Source of the DNA: Aradus depressus
Taxonomy: Eukaryota > Arthropoda > Insecta > Hemiptera > Aradidae
Assembly (NCBI GenBank): GCA_963662175.1
Contig: OY759217.1
Span: 7,814,562-7,878,561, forward strand
Length of the DNA: 64,000 nucleotides
Reading direction: 5' to 3'
The position numbers and the translations under genes are program-made. The notes below the pieces were generated by a model. The model was not told the origin of the DNA and made no database searches. It saw nothing but the letters and a program-made list of their open reading frames with translations. Shown here piece after piece: positions 1 to 10,630 of the stretch (the stretch's first letter is position 1; each line of letters begins with the position of its first letter).

Positions 1-1125
1 ATGCCTTGCAACAGCGGACCCCACAGCGAATACATAGTTACTACTATTACATGTGAAATTCATGCCAATCCGCTTACCCTTTAACAGTACATTCATGATG
101 TTATAATTTTCAATTATTCATACGGAATAAGGCTTATAGTCCTTCAACTATAGCAACGCTAGTAAGTTTTTAGGACCCCTGGGCACCACAGCTAGTATGC
201 GCCTTTCAACGGCGGAAACCACAGCTAGTGAATACTTAGCTTCGCTGGACGTCCTAGCCAGTGCGAACTTAAGAACGTTTGTGACCACAGCTAATATATG
301 CCTTGCAACGCTGGGCACCACAGCTAGTACGTAGTTAGGAACGCTGGGCACCAGAGGTAGTATATGCCTTGCAACGGCGGATCCCACAGCTAGTACGTAG
401 TTAGAACGCTGGTCACCGCAGCTAGTATGTGCCTCGCAAGAGCGGACCCCACAGCTAGTACGAAGTTAGGAACGCTGGGCATCACAGCTAGTAAGTGCCT
501 TGCAACAGCGGACCCCACAGCTAGTACGTAGTTAGAACCACTGGGCATCACAGCTAGTATGTGTTTTGCAACGGCGGACCCCACAGCTAGTACGTAGTTA
601 GAAACGCTGAGCATCACAGCTAGTATGCTTTTGCAACGACGGACCCCACAGCTAGTACGTTTTTAGGAACGCTGGGCCCTACAGGTAGTAGGTGCCTTGC
701 AACTGCGGACCCCACAGATAGTATGTAGTTAGACCCACAGGGCATCATAGCTAGTATGAGTTTTGCAACGGCGGACCCCACAGCTAGTACCTACGTAGTT
801 AAATACGCTGGGCCACACTGCTAGCGCCTTGCAACAGCAGACCCCACAGCTAGTACGTAATTAGGAACGCTGGGCATCACAGCTAGTAAATGTCTTGTAG
901 GTGCCTTGCAACAGCGAACCCCACAGCCAGTACATAGTTAGGAACGCTGGGGCTGAGCACTACAGCTAGTAAGTGCCTTGCAACAGCGGACCCCACAGCT
1001 AGTGCGATATTAGGAGCGCTGGGCATCACAGCTAGTAAATGTCTTGCAACAGTGAACCCCACAGCGAATACATAGTTACTACTACTACATGTGAAATTCA
1101 TGACAATCCGATTACCCTTCAATGA
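1..1125. repeat. 33/66-bp minisatellite array nested in a longer satellite
   Basis: From about 140 to 1065 the sequence is built of two alternating, related 33-bp halves that share the start CAGCTAGTA. One half continues into a CGTAGTTAGGAACGCTGGG-type sequence and the other into a GTGCCTTGCAACAGCGGA-type sequence, giving a 66-bp composite period. The flanks at 33-85 and 1070-1125 are nearly the same as each other (ATAGTTACTACT followed by CATGTGAAATTCATG) and match the start of the 143-bp unit that follows. The 66-bp array therefore seems to have expanded inside one unit of the larger satellite. Minus-strand reading frames here are by-products of the repeat. Confidence 0.9.
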
Positions 1126-2750
1126 TTCAGCATTATTTTTATGCTTAGCCCCCCCTCCCAAATTTTTAAAATGTCACATAGTGTATTTTTTTATTTGACC
1201 ATCAAGAATACTACATGTGAAATTTCGTGACAATCCAATCATCCGTTAATGACCTATCACTATCTTCAAATTTAGGCCTACCCCCATAACCCCCCTCCCG
1301 TTCACAATTTTTTGACGTCACACACCCTATTTTTCTATTTGGCCTTTATGAATACTTCATGTGAAATTTCGTGACAATCCGATCATCCGTTAATGACTTA
1401 TCACTATACTTATACTTAGGCCCCCATCAACCCACCCTCCCGTTCAAAATTTTGTGACATATACCCCCTATATTTCTATTTGGCTTTTAAGAATACTACA
1501 TGTGAAATTCCATGACAATACGACCAACCGTTAATGAGCTAGCACTATATTTATACTTAGGCCCCCCCGCCACTACCCCCCCTCCCGTACAAAACTTTGG
1601 GACGCCACACACCTTTTTTTCCTATTTGGCTTTCAAAAATACTACGTGAGATTTCATGACGATTCGCCCATTAGTTAATGAGTTAGCTCTATATTTATAC
1701 TTAGGCCCCCCCACAGCCCCCCCTCCCGTTCAAAACTTTGGGACGCCACACACCTTATTTTTCTATTTGGCCTTCAGGAATACTCCATGTGAAATTTCGT
1801 GACAATCCGACCAACCGTTAAAGAATTAGCTCTATATTTATACTTAGGCCCCCCTCACAACCCTCCCCTCCCGTTCAAAACTTTGGGACGCCACACACCT
1901 TTTTTTCCTGTTTGGCTTTTAAAAATACTACGTGTGAAATTTCATGACAATTCGACCATTAGTTAATGTGTTAGCACTATTTATATACTTAGGCCCCCCT
2001 TACAACCCCCCCTCCCGATCAAAACTTTGGGACGCCACACACCTTTTTTTCCTGTTTGGCTTTTAAAAAGACTACGTGTGAAATTTCATGACAATTCGAC
2101 CATTAGTTAATGTGTTAGCACTATTTATATACTTAGGCCCCCCTTACAACCCCCCCTTCCCGATCAAAAATTTGGGACGCCACTCACCTTTTTTTCCTAT
2201 TTGGCTTTTAAAAATACTACATGTGAAATTTCATGACGATTCGCCCATTAGTTAATGAGTTAGCTCTATATTTATACTTAGGTCCCCCCACAACCCCCCC
2301 TCCCGTTCAAAACTTTGGGACGCCACACACCTTTTTTTCCTGTTTGGCTTTTAAAAAGACTACGTGTGAAATTTCATGACAATTCGACCATTAGTTAATG
2401 TGTTAGCACTATTTATATACTTAGGCCCCCCTTACAACCCCCCCTCCCGATCAAAACTTTGGGACGCCACACACCTTTTTTTCCTATTTGGCTTTTAAAA
2501 ATACTACATGTGAAATTTCATGACGATTCGCCCATTAGTTAATGAGTTAGCTCTATATTTATACTTAGGCCCCCCCACAACCCCCCCTCTCGATCAAAAT
2601 TTTGGGACGCCACATAGCCTATTATTCAATCGGGCTCAAAAGAATGCTACATGGGAAGTTTCATAAAAATCCGTCCAGCGGTTTGGGCGTGATGCTGGAA
2701 CAAACATACATACATACAAACAAACAAACCCCGTTTCAGCTTTATTAATA
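1126..2750. repeat. ~143-bp satellite array ending in a transposon-like tail
   Basis: About ten tandem copies of a unit near 143 bp. Each has a CTACATGTGAAATTTCATGA block, a TTAGTTAATGAGTTAGC block, a C-rich block, and an ACTTTGGGACGCCACACACC block. Units around 2069-2355 and 2356-2642 repeat as a pair, so there is a two-unit higher-order repeat. The array ends at 2640-2750 in a diverged unit joined to a GGTTTGGGCGTGATGCTGG sequence, short ACAAACATACAT-like runs, and TTTATTAATATAGATG. Such ends are typical of insect retroelement tails, so the satellite may derive from a transposon 3' region. That origin is an inference. Confidence 0.85.
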
Positions 2751-2959
2751 TAGATGTAATTGTTCTTCTTTCCCAAAATTGGGTGAGGGGGCCCACCCTG
2801 GCTCCGCTCATGCTACTCGGTACAATGAAACTAAAATCACCCATGCTTCCTTCATTGTCTTCTTCTAAGATATCATCTCTTACATTAAACTTGGAACAGA
2901 TGTGTGAACTATAGACTGTACCATAACTGAAGACTTCAGATTGAATATTGGCGAATGGT

Positions 2960-3345
2960 GTCAGGGATTAGAATCTGTGAGTGTATGAGCAGTTAGAAGC
3001 TGAGTGTGTGCGCGGTTAGATGCTCGGTGTGCGCGCAGTTGGAAGCTGTGTATGTGTGTGCGGTTAAAAACTGTGTGTGCGCTGTTAGAAGCGGTGTGAG
3101 TGCGGTTAGATGCTGTGTGTGTGCTCAGTTAGAAGCTGTGTGTTTGCGATTAGATACTGGGAATGTGTGCGGTTACATGCTCGGTGTGTGCGCAGTTAGA
3201 AGCTGTGGATGTGTGTGCGGTTATAAGCTGTGTATGCGCTGTTAGAAGCGGTGTGTGTGCGGTTAGATGCTGGGTGTGTGCGCAGTTAAAAGCTGTGTGT
3301 TTGCGTGGTTAGATGCTGGGTGTGTGCGGTTAGAAGCTGGGGACA
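2960..3345 (+). repeat. GT-rich degenerate minisatellite
   Basis: About 18 imperfect copies of a 20-22 bp unit of the form GCGGTTAGATGCTGTGTGTGTG. Copies alternate between TTAGAAGCTG and TTAGATGCTG versions. The plus-strand reading frame across it (Cys/Val-rich) comes from the repeat and has no support as a gene. Confidence 0.8.
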
Positions 3346-4140
3346 CTTTCACGTTTCTTCATCACGTCACAATAGATCCATATCAAAATATTGCCAAAAA
3401 AAAATAATACTTCTCTTTGAAAAAAAAAATCAATGAACATATTATTATTCCAGTGAAACTTAAGAAACACACTATATTTATGTGGAATTAGTCAATATAA
3501 GCGTCAAGCAAGTTTTTTTTTTTTTTTTTTTTCTATATTTAAAATTTTATTTTATTTCATGATTTCAAAACAGCAAAATTTGTTGTGGATGAAAGTAGTG
3601 TCGAATTTACAGCTTGTAAAATAAATTTGCAAATTGTAAAAGTCAAAAGGTGATTTAGAATAGGTTGGTTGCTGCGCGATGAGAAACTTGTGATGTAGAG
3701 GTTCAAAGAGTAAACTTGCTTAACTAACTGTAGCTCTTGCTGAGGAACCCTAAAAAGTGAGGGGGGGGGTTGAAAAAAAGAGAGAAAACAAAACAGAATA
3801 AAAGTAAAACCTAAAAAAACACACCTACAAATAATTGAGGGAAGTGAAGGTGCCCAAAGTTCAGGATCACTCAAGTTAAAGTACCTTTGTTTTGTTTATA
3901 TTTTTTTTATTCATTTATTTTTTCCGCAGTTCGTCCAACCGAATCATACTAAATTGCCCCAAGTATTGTGTTCTAAAAAAATATTTTACATTCTGTAATA
4001 TATTTTTAGGTTTTTATAGATTTTACTTTTTTTTTTCAATATTTTTTCCTAATTTTTTTCCCCAATTTCAGATATTTTACCAATAAAAGCAGTTCATGAT
4101 TTTTAAATAGAACTCCCATATGGAGAATCAGAGTAGGTTG
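3346..4140. other. AT-rich intergenic stretch
   Basis: No gene is recognised. It contains a poly-T run near 3511-3533 and long T-rich blocks up to 4080. The short frames here are low-complexity. Confidence 0.6.
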
Positions 4141-4700
4141 TGATATGATTCTAGAAGGGCTAGAGATATCTGCAATATGCGTTAAATAATGGATTGGTCC
4201 GAGGATGAGGAACTATATCCCTGATGCACTATAAAGCTGCCGTCACTCAAGTGAGATTTGAGGATATGGAAGTAGATACTTGGAAGGAATTAGCTTGAGC
4301 TAAGCTAGGGGATGTAGCTGGGAAGCATTGTAGAGTGGTGCAACTTTTCGAGCGGGAGCCCAACTGTTCATTTGGGAAAATATTCTGGAAATATAGGATA
4401 AGGATAATTCATTTAAGGAGAGGTTTTTTGAAGACTTTTGACAGGACAGCAATACGACTGATGGGACGGTATGAGGTCACAACGTCATGTGGTTTACGGG
4501 ATTTAGTGATGATGGTAATAATGAATTGTTTCCATTTAGTGGGATATGACGTTGTTCTGAGGATGAAGTTGAATATGAGAGTGAGGAAGTTAATGGCCTT
4601 TCACAGAAGATGTCTGAGGGTACGAGAGGTTATAAGAGACATGGCAAGGGAATTTACGTAACGGAAGATGTTGGAGGATGTAGTGCCCTTCGCGTTGGTT
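4141..4700 (+). pseudogene. Possible decayed Myb/SANT-domain sequence
   Basis: Around 4190-4335 conceptual translation, allowing one frame change and ignoring stops, gives a Myb/SANT-like pattern: a W-S-E-D-E-E-L start, an acidic middle, a W-K-E-L-A segment, then A-G-K-H-C-R. That spacing of tryptophan and basic residues is known from Myb-type DNA-binding repeats. Several in-frame stops and a frameshift break it, so it is not an active gene. An open frame at 4335-4661 follows on the same strand but its product is not recognised. A processed pseudogene or transposon debris would both fit. Confidence is low because the identification rests on eye-read motifs. Confidence 0.25.
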
Positions 4701-5022
4701 TAGAAGGAAGCGGCAGAGGGAGCTGTCAGCTGCGACATGTGAAGGATGTGTGCTGAGATTGTGAACTGGTGAGGAGTGAATGTTCTTTTTAGATGGGATG
4801 TGAATAGGGTAGCTCTTCATCCCTTCTGGCCCAACACCCTTCTTAGTGGGAGACAGGATAGGGTGTTGGTTGAGGATCCTTTCGAATGCAGTCCAAAGAG
4901 TATTGTCCTCGGTGGAGAGTGAGGTCAGTTACTCATTGAACTGCTGGGAGCGGTATGAGGATAATTCCGATTTGAGAGTTCGGATAAGGCGGTTAAATAT
5001 CGAAAGGTCAGAGAAATAAAGG

Positions 5023-5118
5023 GTCCGTCGCCACTGGGCTCAGGCCCGTCACTACTAGGCTCAGGCCCGTCACTACTAGGCTCAGGCCCGTCACTACTAG
5101 GCTCAGGCCCGTCACTTC
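5023..5118. repeat. 21-bp tandem repeat
   Basis: Four to five copies of a 21-bp unit (CTCAGGCCCGTCACTACTAGG). In the minus-strand frame it reads as repeated DGPEPSS-like peptides. There is no other coding support. Confidence 0.85.
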
Positions 5119-5233
5119 TCAATTTAAGGGTTGTGATAAACCCATATATTAATATCATTAATTCAATGTTTTTAATTTAAAATTTAACTACAGTCTGTGT
5201 GTTATTTAATATATGTGTTATTTTGTTCCAGTG

Positions 5234-5443
5234 ATGTCTTTGAATAGAAAAAAGGTTCCACAGAACATAGAGGACGACTATGTACCAGAGTTGGACGAAG
5301 AGGAGGAGGAAGGATCCCAGGGGTCACTTCGAGAAGAGGAAGAGTTGGAAGAAATGGAGATGGAATCTTCGGGATCCAGTCTCGGAAGTTGGGTAGCTCT
5401 TCTCATAGGCTGCATCTCACTTGTTGTTGCCATCTCCGTGTAG
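5234..5443 (+). CDS. Small acidic tail-anchored membrane protein (hypothetical)
   Basis: The family is not recognised. The frame encodes 69 aa from an ATG lying 2 nt after a good splice acceptor (TTTTGTTCCAG, ending at 5231), so the real gene may have an upstream non-coding exon. The protein starts with a short basic stretch (NRKK), has a glutamate-rich middle (residues ~15-45, with runs of five E), a Ser/Gly linker, and one hydrophobic segment of about 18 residues at the very C terminus. That layout is typical of tail-anchored membrane proteins. A possible AATAAA signal lies at 5802-5807. Contrasting acidic and hydrophobic composition and the acceptor placement argue for a real gene, but a chance frame cannot be excluded. 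Confidence 0.5.
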   Translation: MSLNRKKVPQNIEDDYVPELDEEEEEGSQGSLREEEELEEMEMESSGSSLGSWVALLIGCISLVVAISV

Positions 5444-6950
5444 ACAGACTGATTAACAATGTTGGACTAATTTTAAAGACAAAAAGGGGTTATTACTGAA
5501 AACTAGCGTCCCCACGAAGCAAGTTCTACTAAGAAAAAGTAAGTCAAGTAAAGTTACAACGAGTTTTTCTCAAAAAACTGAATTGGTTAGTTTTGATCAT
5601 CTATAATATGGTTTACATTAAAACTGTCATTTAAAATAATTTTTGTGTCAAAAATTATATGCGCAGATGCGAAAAAGAGGATTGACACACCTTGATGACA
5701 AAAGGCACGAGGGACATTCATTCTTAGAACGTTTTGTCCTGAGTAAAATTGTAAAAACCATTTTTATGTAAGATGTCTGTTACGGAAATATTGCAGTTGA
5801 CAATAAACCAAGTGATTGGCCAGTGGAAAGAGAAAACGGATTTTCAAAACTTATTTATTAGCAAAACTATTTCAGAAACGGATAACCGAACATTATATAT
5901 TAAATTATATCATTGAATTATAATAATTCATACTTCGAATTCATTTTTATTTTCTTGGCAGACGTCCTCCTATGAGTTTATAGTAATTAACTTCTGTTTA
6001 ATATTTTTATTTATCTTTTTTTATATTTCCTTAATTTCTCTTTTCCTGACCAGAAGAAGGTACCTGTAAACGTCCCAAAATATCGCCGTAAATGAACGCT
6101 TATCTTAAAGAAACATAAATAATAAATTTTTTTTTTAAATATAATTTACTGTGTTTATTAGTATTATGAATTTTATATTCATTTATTTCTTTTATTTATA
6201 TAAAGGATTTGTAAACTATTTTGATGTTCCAAATTGTATGAATTTATTATTATTTTTTTTATTTTTTTAAAATGGTTTTCACCATTAATCTCAGGGTATA
6301 AAATCCCAGGAAAATTGCTCTTGCCTCATGCCATTATCGTTACTCAACTCCTTTGCGCTTGCAAGCACAATTTTAACAGAAACATTTTTAATGAAGCTTA
6401 TTTGGAAGAATTCTTAGTAAAGAAAGTTTTCAAATTCTGTTTTTGAGAAAAACGCATGGTTCGGTGTAACTTTCTCAAATTCTATCAATAAAGGTCTGCA
6501 GCACTTGCTTCGTACTTCTCATTAACTATTTCCAGTCTGTAACACTGTACTTACATGAAACATCTCGCAGAAAAAAAAACAAAAGATAATGCTAAAAATT
6601 AGGTATTTGGAGGTAGATGCTACAGGTATTATCCAATCAATACCGGTTGAAGGGTCTTCTTCTAAAGACCGCATGCTAAATGCTATTTTTTATTAATATC
6701 TCGCAAGCAGTGGTGCTCCTAACATCCTCTGTAGATTAGGACAAGAGAAAGTCCACTGGAACCCCAGACTCCCATCTATTGTACATATATAGTAGTTATC
6801 AGGGGCGCCTCAAAGGCGATTTGATAATAAAAAGAAGTATCCATTGTTCCAAAATACGGTACTTGTATTGCTTAATCAAAATGAAATAAAAATATCATGT
6901 TCGATCAAAAACTACAATATAAGCAACTAACTTATTAAATTATAATAAGA
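5444..6950. other. AT-rich intergenic stretch
   Basis: Probably includes the 3' UTR of the small gene at 5234-5443 up to about 5830. The rest shows AT-rich sequence and no recognisable gene or repeat. Confidence 0.5.
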
Positions 6951-6954
6951 ATAT

Positions 6955-7160
6955 CTAAAAGTAGTCAGGGGTAGTCAAGTAGATTCGAGGCCTACCCGGA
7001 CGTCCGGGAAGTTTGCATACGTCGTTGGGCCATCCCAACTTTGTTCCCATTTTCCCACTTCCTCGACATTGATCTTGGAACGCTCTTGTCTGGACTGTTC
7101 GCGCATTTCTTGATAGGGCATAAGTGCTCATCAATTCTGTTTCTAAAGGTATATTGGATT
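6955..7160 (-). pseudogene. LINE reverse-transcriptase C-terminal remnant (possible)
   Basis: One minus-strand frame reads E-x-x-K-W-E-Q-S-W-D, then T-Y-A-N-F-P-D-V-R-x-x-L-E. This resembles the short C-terminal W(Q)xxWD...GR.T...FPDV..RL region known from Jockey/R1-type LINE ORF2 proteins. No reverse transcriptase core lies next to it, so this would be a small 3' fragment. A G15 run at 7193-7207 abuts it. Confidence 0.35.
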
Positions 7161-7192
7161 TACAGAAGTACGTACGGCAGGCCAAGTCTGTG

Positions 7193-7207
7193 GGGGGGGG
7201 GGGGGGG
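7193..7207. repeat. Poly-G tract (15)
   Basis: Uninterrupted run of 15 G. It is one of three long G or C homopolymers in the window. Confidence 0.95.
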
Positions 7208-9400
7208 CTCCCGCTAGCACCTGTGAGACACCCTTCAACAGGCCCTTGTTACCCCTAAAAGGGCATTTTGCATTTAGACAAATCACATAAAAATGTGATG
7301 TTATGTTCGTTCTGTTATGTCTAATTTAAGATTCCTTATGCTACAAATAAAATGAGAAAGGCAACATTGCACAGGATATAGAGGCGCCTCTGTAGTTGTT
7401 CATGTAACTTATACCATAACTATACATAGTTGATGTGTATACACCATTTGCATATTAACAGAAGGGGTTAAGATTTAAAAAAATTATATACACGTGTATT
7501 ATACATATATATATATATATATATTTATTCATTGTAAATAGAAATATTGTCAAAAAATATACACCAATGACAGAGTTTGATGACCAACAGCATCTCTAGA
7601 AATATTTTGCTACAAAATACTGTTCTGATTTTATATTCAATATTTTATAATTTAAAAGATACATCAAAACAATCTTGTTCGACAGTATATAGAGTATTTA
7701 AACAATTTCAGTTTCTTATCAGCCTTATTACATTTTAATAGCTAATAGTCCTCGTATCATTAAAAAAACATCTGGTGTGCTCATTCCAAAAAGAGAATTT
7801 TGCTTAACAAACCACTGAACTGAACCGCACTTGGGATACAAGTTAAAAGATAGAGCACTCGACACTTGTATTCCAAATGTGATGAAAATCGGTTCAAGGC
7901 TTTATTGAAAAGCAAATGTACGTTTGGAAGGAATCCACGAATTTGAGGAAGACTGAATAAGAAAGTCATATGTTGGCCCTACTCAATAAATTGTTTTTCT
8001 CGATTTTTAGCAATCCAGTGTAATCAATTCCCAGATTACAGAGGGGAGAATATTCAGTCATTCTTTCGGAGGACCTTCATCGAGTAATATTGATTTTAAC
8101 ATTTAATGAAAAATTGTTTTGCATTTTTGCTTCCAATCGACATCTTACTCAACTATGTAATAAACTTTTTTTTCAGTCAAATTACCAAACATACAACCAT
8201 AAAACTGTATTAATAAGTAATAACGAATAATTATTATAATTATTTAGTAGCCATCGAGTAATTTGCCAAGGCGCCTGCCTATCTACAATGTCAGTTGGAT
8301 GATTCCAGATTTCATAATAAATTTCGCTAATTTTCAGGCGGTGTGTCAGTTACCTGGCACACGCGAAATAAACAAAGAACACTAGCCGCAAATGCTGTAT
8401 GCTCTTTGTTCTAAAATTTAATAATTCATTTATTTCTATAATTAAAAGAAAGAAATGAAATTCTGAAGAGAGGATTGAATGAACCCGGCTTATTTAGATA
8501 TTTCACAACTTCTTACCCACTGCTGCACAGTGATGCTTACCATATTCATAAAAATATTTTAGCATTATCTAGAAGTGTGTCGTATCTATTCCACTGTTCC
8601 ATTGTACGAGCTATGTTCGGAATTCAAATCTGAGGACAGGTTGACGATTGGAAAATTAAAAAAAAAAAAAAAATGTTATGTAACGTCCATTTTAGAGACC
8701 GAAATAAAGGAATCTCAATTTCAACCAAAATCTAATCAGACCTAAGTTAGGACATGTGACATCTTCATCCCTAACAAGTTGATCGCTACAATTGTTTTCA
8801 AGTTACGAGCGCGCACAAAGTTCCAGTCACATACTCATTTACACACGCGCGAACACAGACATCATAGCGAAAATAGTCAAATTGAGTTCAAGGTATTTCA
8901 AAAATAGTCGTGTAATCCCATAGAAAACTCGATCTCCAATTTTTGAACTATTACAATACTTCCTTAAAATGTAAAGATCGATATAAGAAAGCAAGATAAT
9001 TCAAGACTTATAACAAAATTATTGTCCCAAAAGCGCAAAAAGTATACAGATTTTTTTTTTTTTTTTAAATTTAGAATGGAAATTGGTAAAATCAGTATAT
9101 TTTCTGTAAATTTTAACAACTGAAGTTTTTAATGGTACTTGTTACTTTCCATTTTCAGCGTATGGAATAATTCAAATGAAAAGGTGTAAACACATTTACT
9201 AATAACTCGATAAGAAGAATAATAATAAGTATTTCTCCAGAAATGTTATTTCTAACATGGTAATCATTATGAGAATCTGTTGTTCACTTAATCACCGTCT
9301 ATGTACTTCCCCAGCACGAATTAATCAATTACGTTTTCGTTCTCCCTCCAAAGTCAATCGATTGGGCTATAAGTCAATATTTCACCACTCATAGTGGCTT
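7208..9400. other. AT-rich intergenic stretch
   Basis: No gene is recognised. It holds an (AT)n microsatellite near 7505-7524, poly-A near 8659-8674 and poly-T near 9053-9066. Confidence 0.5.
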
Positions 9401-10006
9401 CTGAATCCTCATACTAAATATTGTGTCAATACATTCATTAAATTGGCAATTGTTGTGGTATTTGAGTCGAGCACCCCCTCTCATTCCCCTTTTCTACAAC
9501 CGATTTAGGGAAGAATTGATAGATCCCAACCTTATGGGGCTTTGAATTTAAATATAAAATTTCAGGTCGATACATTCATTGCATCGGAAGTTATTGGGTT
9601 TTTTGTTTTGAGCACACCCTGATCCCCCCTCCCCATCGTCTGATTCCGCCGAAAATTAATAGGTGTCGTCATTAGAGGATTCTAAATTTAAATATGAAAT
9701 TCTGTGTCAAAAAAACTCAATACAATATTAGTTATTAGAGTTGTGTTAAATCTCCCCTCTAATCTCTCTTCATTTTTGTCCATTTGGCTAAAAATCAATA
9801 GGTGTCGTCCTTAGAGGGTTCTGGATAAATATATAAAATTTCATGTCGATACATTCATTCAATAGGGAGTTATCGTGTTCACTGACACACAGACAGACAT
9901 ATTTTTTTCTTATTTTTTGGTCAGGAGGTTGGAAAACTCCGCATTGAATTTCTGACAGATTACATAACTTCCCCTATACTTGGTAGAGCTGGGGAAGTAA
10001 AACTAA
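9400..10006 (+). repeat. Dispersed repeat with ~120-bp internal units and hairpin end
   Basis: Three to four diverged copies of a ~120-bp unit recur. Each contains AATAGGTGTCGTC, a TTTAAATATAAAATTTC block, a CGATACATTCATT block and a C-rich block. The copy ends in an ACAGACAGACA motif and then ACTTCCCC ... GGGGAAGT, an 8-bp inverted repeat near 9968-10001. Related pieces occur at 11940-12020, 15306-15480, 33145-33980, 36530-36830, 41030-41200, 49785-49990 and 54560-55055. This is a dispersed non-autonomous element; its class is not clear. Confidence 0.75.
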
Positions 10007-10204
10007 ATAAATGTAAATGATAAATGTATATTTATAAAGTTATATATAATTAATGCAGATTTAGAAAAAATTGTATATAAAAATATTATATGGAATTGTT
10101 AAAAAATATTAATGGGCAGTGTTTCCAAGTTTATACTTATTAAAAGTATTTTAAGAGATATATCTGTATAGATAAAAAAAACAACATGTAAATGTATAAA
10201 GAAA

Positions 10205-10630
10205 AACTATGCATATAAATATGATATATTCATGCAAGTTAAACATGTGCATATAAATATCATATATTCATACAAGTTAAACATGTGCATACAAATATCA
10301 TATATTCATGCAAGTTAAACATGTGCATATAAATATGATATATTCATGCAAGTTAAACATGTGCATATAAATATGATATATTCATGCAAGTTAAACATGT
10401 GCATATAAATATCATATATTCATACAAGTTAAACATGTGCATATAAATATCATATATTCATGCAAGTTAAACATGTGCATATAAATATGATATATTCATG
10501 CAAGTTAAACATGTGCATATAAATATGATATATTCATGCAAGTTAAACATGTGCATATAAATATCATATATTCATGCAAGTTAAACATGTGCATATAAAT
10601 ATCATATATTCATACAAGTTAAACATGTAA
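10205..10630. repeat. 38-bp tandem array, 11 copies
   Basis: Eleven copies of a 38-bp unit reading CATGTGCATATAAATATGAT then ATATTCATGCAAGTTAAA. Two variable positions (GATATATTC or CATATATTC; CATGC or CATAC) alternate in a four-unit pattern, so there is a higher-order period of about 152 bp. There are no spacers between copies, so it is not a CRISPR-like array. Confidence 0.95.

Noticed and set aside
148..1161. Several minus-strand frames with repeating VARHILAV- and VPNYVLAV-like peptides
   Set aside because: They are the translation of the 66-bp minisatellite; the repeat, not a protein, explains the pattern.
4925..5158. Minus-strand frame with DGPEPSS repeats
   Set aside because: Comes from a 21-bp tandem repeat, which keeps any frame open; no other coding sign.
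10205..10630. Regular repeats that could suggest a CRISPR-like array
   Set aside because: Units follow one another with no unique spacers, and the genome is eukaryotic.
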